From Gibbula magus (Eukaryota > Mollusca > Gastropoda > Trochida > Trochidae): a stretch of DNA of 64,000 nt. The stretch is taken from NCBI GenBank assembly GCA_936450465.1, contig OW388304.1, forward strand, positions 15,171,061 through 15,235,060, written 5' to 3'. Below the pieces are notes generated by a model. That model did no database searches, was not told where the DNA came from, and worked only from the letters and a program-made list of their open reading frames with translations. Each line of letters opens with the position of its first letter. Position 1 is the stretch's first letter. Positions 58,881 through 64,000 of the stretch are shown piece after piece. The translations under genes and the position numbers were made by a program.

Positions 58881-61224
58881 TCCCACTGTGGGTGTGCTTG
58901 TACTCGATGATATAGGTAATAGATTTACCACATAGGTATTTCAACACTATGGTTTTCACAAACTGTATGTAAAAACCATTATGGACTGTTTTTGTTATCA
59001 AAGAAAAAAATAATAATATCTTTCTGATAGTACTTCCTTATGGATAGCTTCGTACAAGGAAATGTGTTTGTTAAAGTATAAGGTTTACCTTCTGAAGCTG
59101 ATGAAACTGGTGGAGAGTTTCAAGTTGGGAAAACTCCAATATTTTGTTAAGTAATTACTTCTATTTGATCACTCGACCTTCGACTTTATCTGTTCATAGT
59201 TTTGAGTCATATTTTCAAATGATTTGTTACGATGATGATGTAACATACTTTATGACTTTATTAATTGAAAGTAAGAAAAGCAATGCTGTGCATGAATGAT
59301 AAACCGTACACTGTTACAAGACTTCAGGACTAAATAACCATTTAAATCATTCAAAAGCAAAAATATGTCATCCTATTCTTCGCAATGTCCAACACAAATA
59401 TCCAAACCCACAACAGTTGAAGCCAGAAGCAACTAAATTTTCTTTTCCAAAATTTTTTTAAAAAAGCCAGTATAAGATGAAATTCATTCATGTCATGAAA
59501 TTCTTGTCACAATCAACATAAAACTCCACTACCACTGCAAGCAAACACAATATCAATAATGTTTTCTTTTATCAAATCACAACAAAATACCCCAAAATAA
59601 CAAGCCATCCACTGTACTGACTCCAGATGAGCTTCACCATTTATTATGGGTCTATCTCTCTTCATTTGATGGAAGCTTTCCCTCGTAATTTCTGTCTGTA
59701 TTGGAAATAGATAAACGACCCTAAAGAGTTGAGTACCCACGTGGAAGGGAGAGGATTGGTTCACGATCTTATAGCCTCTGTCTGGGCTGATAATCTCGAC
59801 TTGAATATCGTCCACTTCTGAATATAAGGGATCAAGATTGACTTATCGTTGTTTTAGTCCAGACTCAGACGATCTCGAAACAGACAAGAGGAAATGAATG
59901 GTTGGAACCGATTGGACTCAGTTGTCTGGACTGTCAATGTCCTGTTTAACGAGAACGGTGGTTTGTCATCCAGTTAACGCTGCAGAGATGTTTCCTTTCA
60001 ATGAATTTCCATGTTTGAAATAAGTTTAACAAGTATAACCACCTGAAACTATTCTCTTGTCAGATTAAATAGCAAAAATACAAAAGCCTTAAAGAGTTGC
60101 AAACTCATATCAAAAGTTATTGGCTGTTGGACGAGGTGCTTTATGCATTTTTACCTACCGGTATATATGTTTCATAGACAGAAACTCTTATTCATACCAT
60201 CCCTCTAAAAATATTGCCTATAACATATAGTAAAATAAAGTACAGATATAAATGACCAAGTGTCAAGGGATATATTTTTTAAAAAGAGCAATGAGTTAAA
60301 ACCTTTCAAATATACAATATGAATCATGCAGTGTTTTTAGGTTATGTTTTATGTTGTTAATGTTATGTTTTGACGAACTCAACACAAGTTTATGCCAAGA
60401 TAGAATCCATGAAAAATCAAATTTTACAAAATTAAAAAAAGATTTGATACTAAAACCGGATATATGATATCAAGTCTATCAAAAAGATTTAAATTTATAA
60501 TGGAATAAGAGAAAGTAGACTTGCCAAAATAATATAGCCCAAGTCAAGCTCTTTGATATTTTTCGAGTTAGACTTTAGAGAAATGAAATGGTAACTGGTT
60601 TATTTCTTAAAATAATTGGTTATCTCTTAGGCTTCTTAAGGATAGAAAATGCAAATTTCACTAATTTGATGCCGAGTTATCGATAACAGCAGACACTAGG
60701 GATTAGATATAAGTAATGTAAATTCATGGCTCGTAATTCCATTTAAAACCCAGTCACTTAGTGACTTAGTATACAGTGGCATGATTAATAATTCAATACA
60801 AAGTACCCTGTGAAACGTCTTGTAGGTATATTCCCTTTGTTCTGGTTTGATCAGCGTGTACTCAATAAACGAAAAGCCTATGGATTATGGATAAGTTTTC
60901 CTCGACATACAGAGCCTTTTAATTCTCCCCGAGTACCTGCTTATTGATCAAGGGTAACTTTGTTGGGCAAACGAGGCTAATTAATTCTCAATGATTATGG
61001 ATTATAGAATTCTTTTCACAAACTTCTTTAAGGTTTTATACTAAACGATTATGGATTATAGAATTACTTTGACAAATTTCTTGCTGAAGGAGGGAATCTA
61101 ATTATCAAAGAAAGTGGGCGTGGCACTTCAAGCTGTGCATTTTGTTGGTGAGTTTTAGAGGGGGTGTCACACGTGAGTTTCATACTGTGACACCGAGTTC
61201 CGGTTTGTTTGTATTGATTAAAGA
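58881..61224. other. Intronic DNA; one unexplained minus-strand frame
   Basis: A 100-codon frame on the minus strand (59815 to 59513) has a less AT-biased first half than its surroundings, but I do not recognise the product and see no family motif. The rest shows nothing. Confidence 0.35.
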
Positions 61225-61407
61225 GTTAGTGTCTAACATTTCATCTTTCTTCTTGGAGGTTTAGTATCTAACATTTCATCTGTCTTCTAGGAGGTTAGTG
61301 TCTAACATTTCATCTTTCTTCTTGGAGGTTTAGTATCTAATACTTCATCTGTCTTCTAGGAGGTTAGTGTTTAACATTTCATCTTTTCTGAGCAGTTTAG
61401 TGTCTTG
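61225..61407. repeat. About 35-bp tandem repeat with dimer pattern
   Basis: Units start TTAGTGTCTAAC at 61225 and 61295 and TTAGTATCTAAY at 61261 and 61330, with diverged ends at 61364 and 61397. GTGTC-type units with TTTCTTCTTGG alternate with GTATC-type units with TGTCTTCTAGG, a roughly 70-bp higher-order unit. Confidence 0.9.
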
Positions 61408-61920
61408 TTCATGTTTATGATTTTGTTATGAACTGATATATTTTATGAATATCCAAGCTTTTCTCATCTTTAGAAACTTTGGAATTTTTTTCACAATTGG
61501 AAAGGTGGCTCCTGTACGAGCGAGACAAACATTGTGACTCTCCAAGCAAGGTTGCATGATGCATGGTTGGTTTGTGACTTGTTTATGTTTGTGATTGTGT
61601 TATGAATCCATATATTTTATAGAATATCCAAGCTTTTCTAATCTTTAGAAATTTCTGTAGTTTTTTGTGTCTAAAGATTGAAGATACAAAAATTCATATC
61701 AGCCCGAGACTACATTGTGACTTTTTTCAAGCAAGGTTGCATGATGCAAGTTTGGTCTTCTTCCTGTTTATGGTTATGAATTCATATATTTAAATATCCA
61801 AGGTTTTCTCATATAAAAGAAACTTTGGTAGTTTTTTCTGTCTCTAAAGATTGCGGATCGATACAAAAATTAATATATACAAGCCAGAGACTAGCAATGT
61901 GACTTTCTTCAAGGATGAAG
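61408..61920. repeat. About 175-bp tandem repeat, three diverged units
   Basis: AATATCCAAGCTTTTCT recurs near 61449 and 61624 and, altered, near 61792. Each is preceded by GTTTATG and ATATATTTTAT-like sequence and followed by TAGAAACTTTGG and GCAAGGTTGCATGATGCA blocks. The second unit contains CATATCAGCCCGAGACTAC, the motif of the foldback at 13022. Confidence 0.8.
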
Positions 61921-62864
61921 CCTACTTAGTTTTTTTTTAATGTTTTTTTTGTTAAAAGATTTACTGATTGTTTTTTGGTCATTTGTGTGGAAAATTTTCA
62001 TTTTGTAATAGTTCATTTCACAAATATGGTATAAAGGTAGTTAAACATACTTGGAGTATGGATAATAGCTAGTGTATATTTTTTTATCAGAAAGATTTGT
62101 GAATCAATATTTTGGGATACGGAAAGAGTTATGAGTAAATGTAGATACCTGCTTTATATTTGTTGGTTCAAACTCTGTAAGAAGCATAGGTAAATACCAT
62201 ACAGCTAAAACACTAATTACATTCCTTTGTGTCAAACTGATGACCTCATTAGTAGACAATCATCATTGTTGTCGATGCGCATATATTTGCATACAAAATG
62301 AGGAGCAATAATCATACTTACCAGAGGAAAGAATATTTCACCTTTACCACACAATTAACTGAATTAATTAGCTGGGACCTGGAAATACAAACTTTGTGGC
62401 TATATACATATTGACAAATATCAACATGAATATCGCATTTAAATGATTTGTATTCTCCATTTCTAAGATTTCCATTAATTTGACAAAATGTGTCGACTAC
62501 TAGAAAAGTAGATTTTCCTACAATCTGTCTTGTGCTATTGTCTACACTCTAAACACAGCTATGGTATCCTCCAGAAAAGCAAGTCTACGTTTAACTTGTC
62601 TGAAATTCAGATTTCACTAAGGCTCCTTTTCGGTATTTTATAATTAGGGATTTTACTTATAAATAAACTGAAATTCAAAAGGTTTTATGAGACTGACAAT
62701 TGGTCCATTTTAGAAGCTACTTTTTCCACTGTCCTATAATAAAAGCTAGAATATGATATCTACCAGTCTCCAGTCTGCACGTAGAGACTGAGAGAGAGCA
62801 TTGCACAGCTGTCACCAGTATTGAGTGTATGAAAGTGTTAATGTCACATGAATGTTCTCATCAA
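61921..62864. other. AT-rich intronic DNA, no gene seen
   Basis: Nothing identifiable on either strand. Confidence 0.4.
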
Positions 62865-63700
62865 ACTAGACGCATGTGCTACACCATCGGGAAGATAATG
62901 AAGAAAAATTGGTGGTAAATTCAGCTATCTAGAGGCCGGGATCCAGTAGGTAACACTTTGGGATGTGAGGATGTGAGTTTGTATATATGGAGAGTGTTTG
63001 ATCCCAGTGTTCAGCTTGATTTCCATGATCTAACGTAGGAGGTAGCATAGGGCCAGGTGTTGGGGATTCAGTTTGGAATATGAGTTTGTATATGGAGAGT
63101 GTTTGATCCCAGTGTTCAGCTTGATTTCCATGATCTAACATAGTAGGTAGCATAGGGCCAGGTGTTGGGGATTCAGTTTGGAATATGAGTTTGTATATGG
63201 CAAATGTTTGTGGCAATGTATGATCGCATCTAGACGCGTGTGCTATATGACCAGGAAGAGAAATGTAGATGAAATGGTAGTTTGATGTCCATGATCTAGT
63301 AGGTAAGATAGAATCTAGTGTTGTGAATCCACGTGGGGATATATTAGTTTATATAAGACAAGTGTCACACTGATCTAATCATATCTTTATCCACACAGAT
63401 ATATGAGAGGAGTAGAATTGTAGACACACTGTGGTGAATATGGCATTATTTCCAGGACATGTTTGTATCATAGGGGATTTAGGATCCATTTGTTAATTTG
63501 TATTATAGCTGGTGTTTTGTCACTTGTGAGAGGAAAGTGTAATCAATTTCAATAACTATTGTGGTGAATTCAGCTCATTGTTCATCATGTAACCAGTGGC
63601 GTTTGGGGATCCAGTCGTAGTGGCAAGCATTATTTAGTGAGCGTAATGTCAGTTGGAGAATAACATTGTGAAATTAATCATAATACTGGTGTATAACTGT
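62865..63700. repeat. 105-bp tandem repeat with decayed flanking copies
   Basis: AGAGTGTTTGATCCCAGTGT recurs at 62991 and 63096. The units between about 62960 and 63200 differ at few bases. Weaker copies (GATCCAGTAGGTAACA, CTAGACGCGTGTGCTATA and GGGGATCCAGTCGTAGTGG) extend on both sides. The 95-codon minus-strand frame at 62929-63216 is a repeat by-product (105 is divisible by 3). Confidence 0.85.
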
Positions 63701-63719
63701 GTGTTCAGCTTTGTCCGTC

Positions 63720-64000
63720 ATCTAACTTGTAGCGATAGGGGGGCGTTTAGTCCTAAAATAGGACACTTTCGCCTTCCCAAGAACCGCTACATAAAAAAAC
63801 CTGACATTTTTGGGGAGGTACCTTGCAAAATCAAAGTTTTTCTCTCTATATTTGGTCTTAAATATCTGGATTTGCATTTACATCTCGATTTTGGTCCCGC
63901 CAAAAAAGTTCAGGCTGTGGAAAAGTGGGGGTGCAGCTGCTCCCCCCTGCCCCCCAGGTTCCTACGCCTATGCAATGTTAAGGTTTTATTGGTGTTGATA
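63720..64000. mobile_element. Possible end of an interspersed element
   Basis: The order GGGTGCAGCTGCTCCCCCCT, GCCCCCCAGGTTCCTACGCC, TATG resembles a terminal sequence common in dispersed invertebrate elements (from memory). A CCGCCAAAAAAG stretch precedes it. No second end is visible, so the limits are uncertain. Confidence 0.3.

Larger units (their letters stand above)
41128..64000 (+). other. LNX: Probable first intron of LNX-like gene (continues past window)
   Basis: No further LNX exon was found by eye on the + strand, so the 23 kb to the window end are best read as intron carrying the repeats listed below. A short second exon, such as one for the TRAF-type finger, could have been missed. 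Confidence 0.5.

Noticed and set aside
62929..63216. 95-codon repetitive minus-strand frame
   Set aside because: By-product of the 105-bp tandem repeat, whose period is divisible by three.

Overview
The window looks like AT-rich nuclear DNA of a lophotrochozoan animal, most probably a mollusc. The grounds are spliced metazoan exons with GT-AG introns, long gene-poor stretches, tRNA-derived SINEs ending in (ACTC)n, and interspersed elements that combine a CCGT/CCAT microsatellite with a tandem core, an organisation known from bivalve 'pearl'-type and other Helentron-associated repeats. No species can be named from the sequence alone. No rRNA, tRNA gene, CRISPR array or prokaryotic gene is visible.

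Two protein-coding genes can be supported, both partial and both on the + strand. (1) The last four visible coding exons (975-4315) encode an LDLRAD3-like type I membrane protein: an Ig-like domain, two LDL-receptor class A modules, a transmembrane helix and a long cytoplasmic tail with three PPxY motifs. Its 5' end lies before the window. (2) At 40726-41127 sits the first coding exon of an LNX-like (Ligand of Numb protein X) E3 ubiquitin ligase, carrying the N-terminal Cys pair and a RING finger. The TRAF-type finger, NPxY and PDZ parts expected of the family must lie further on, so 41128-64000 is probably largely its first intron.

The rest is non-coding and unusually legible as a transposon graveyard. 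Copies that can be delimited by terminal inverted repeats and target duplications are: two MULE-like MITEs of one family (19-209 and 27992-28440, about 10-bp target duplications), Tc1/mariner-type MITEs (776-949 and 21147-21599, TA), a hAT-like MITE (22337-22555), two TTAA-flanked piggyBac-like elements (49604-50093 and 57341-58820), three families with Helentron-like architecture (9571-11230, 13180-15158, 24809-25607 and a fragment near 458; 20839-22112; 30473-30952), foldback repeats (13022-13173, 22740-22972), and at least two SINE families.

Tandem arrays include a 145-bp array, a 59-bp minisatellite of 19 copies (38243-39345), and 105-bp, about 175-bp and about 35-bp arrays near the right end. 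Nothing here amounts to a clearly new biological system. The most interesting points are the Ig domain in an LDLRAD3-type receptor, the mariner end that may supply the branch point for that Ig exon, the nested transposon whose empty site can be read from the neighbouring repeat unit, and a repeat that carries five perfect copies of TCAAGGTCA in a fixed paired geometry.
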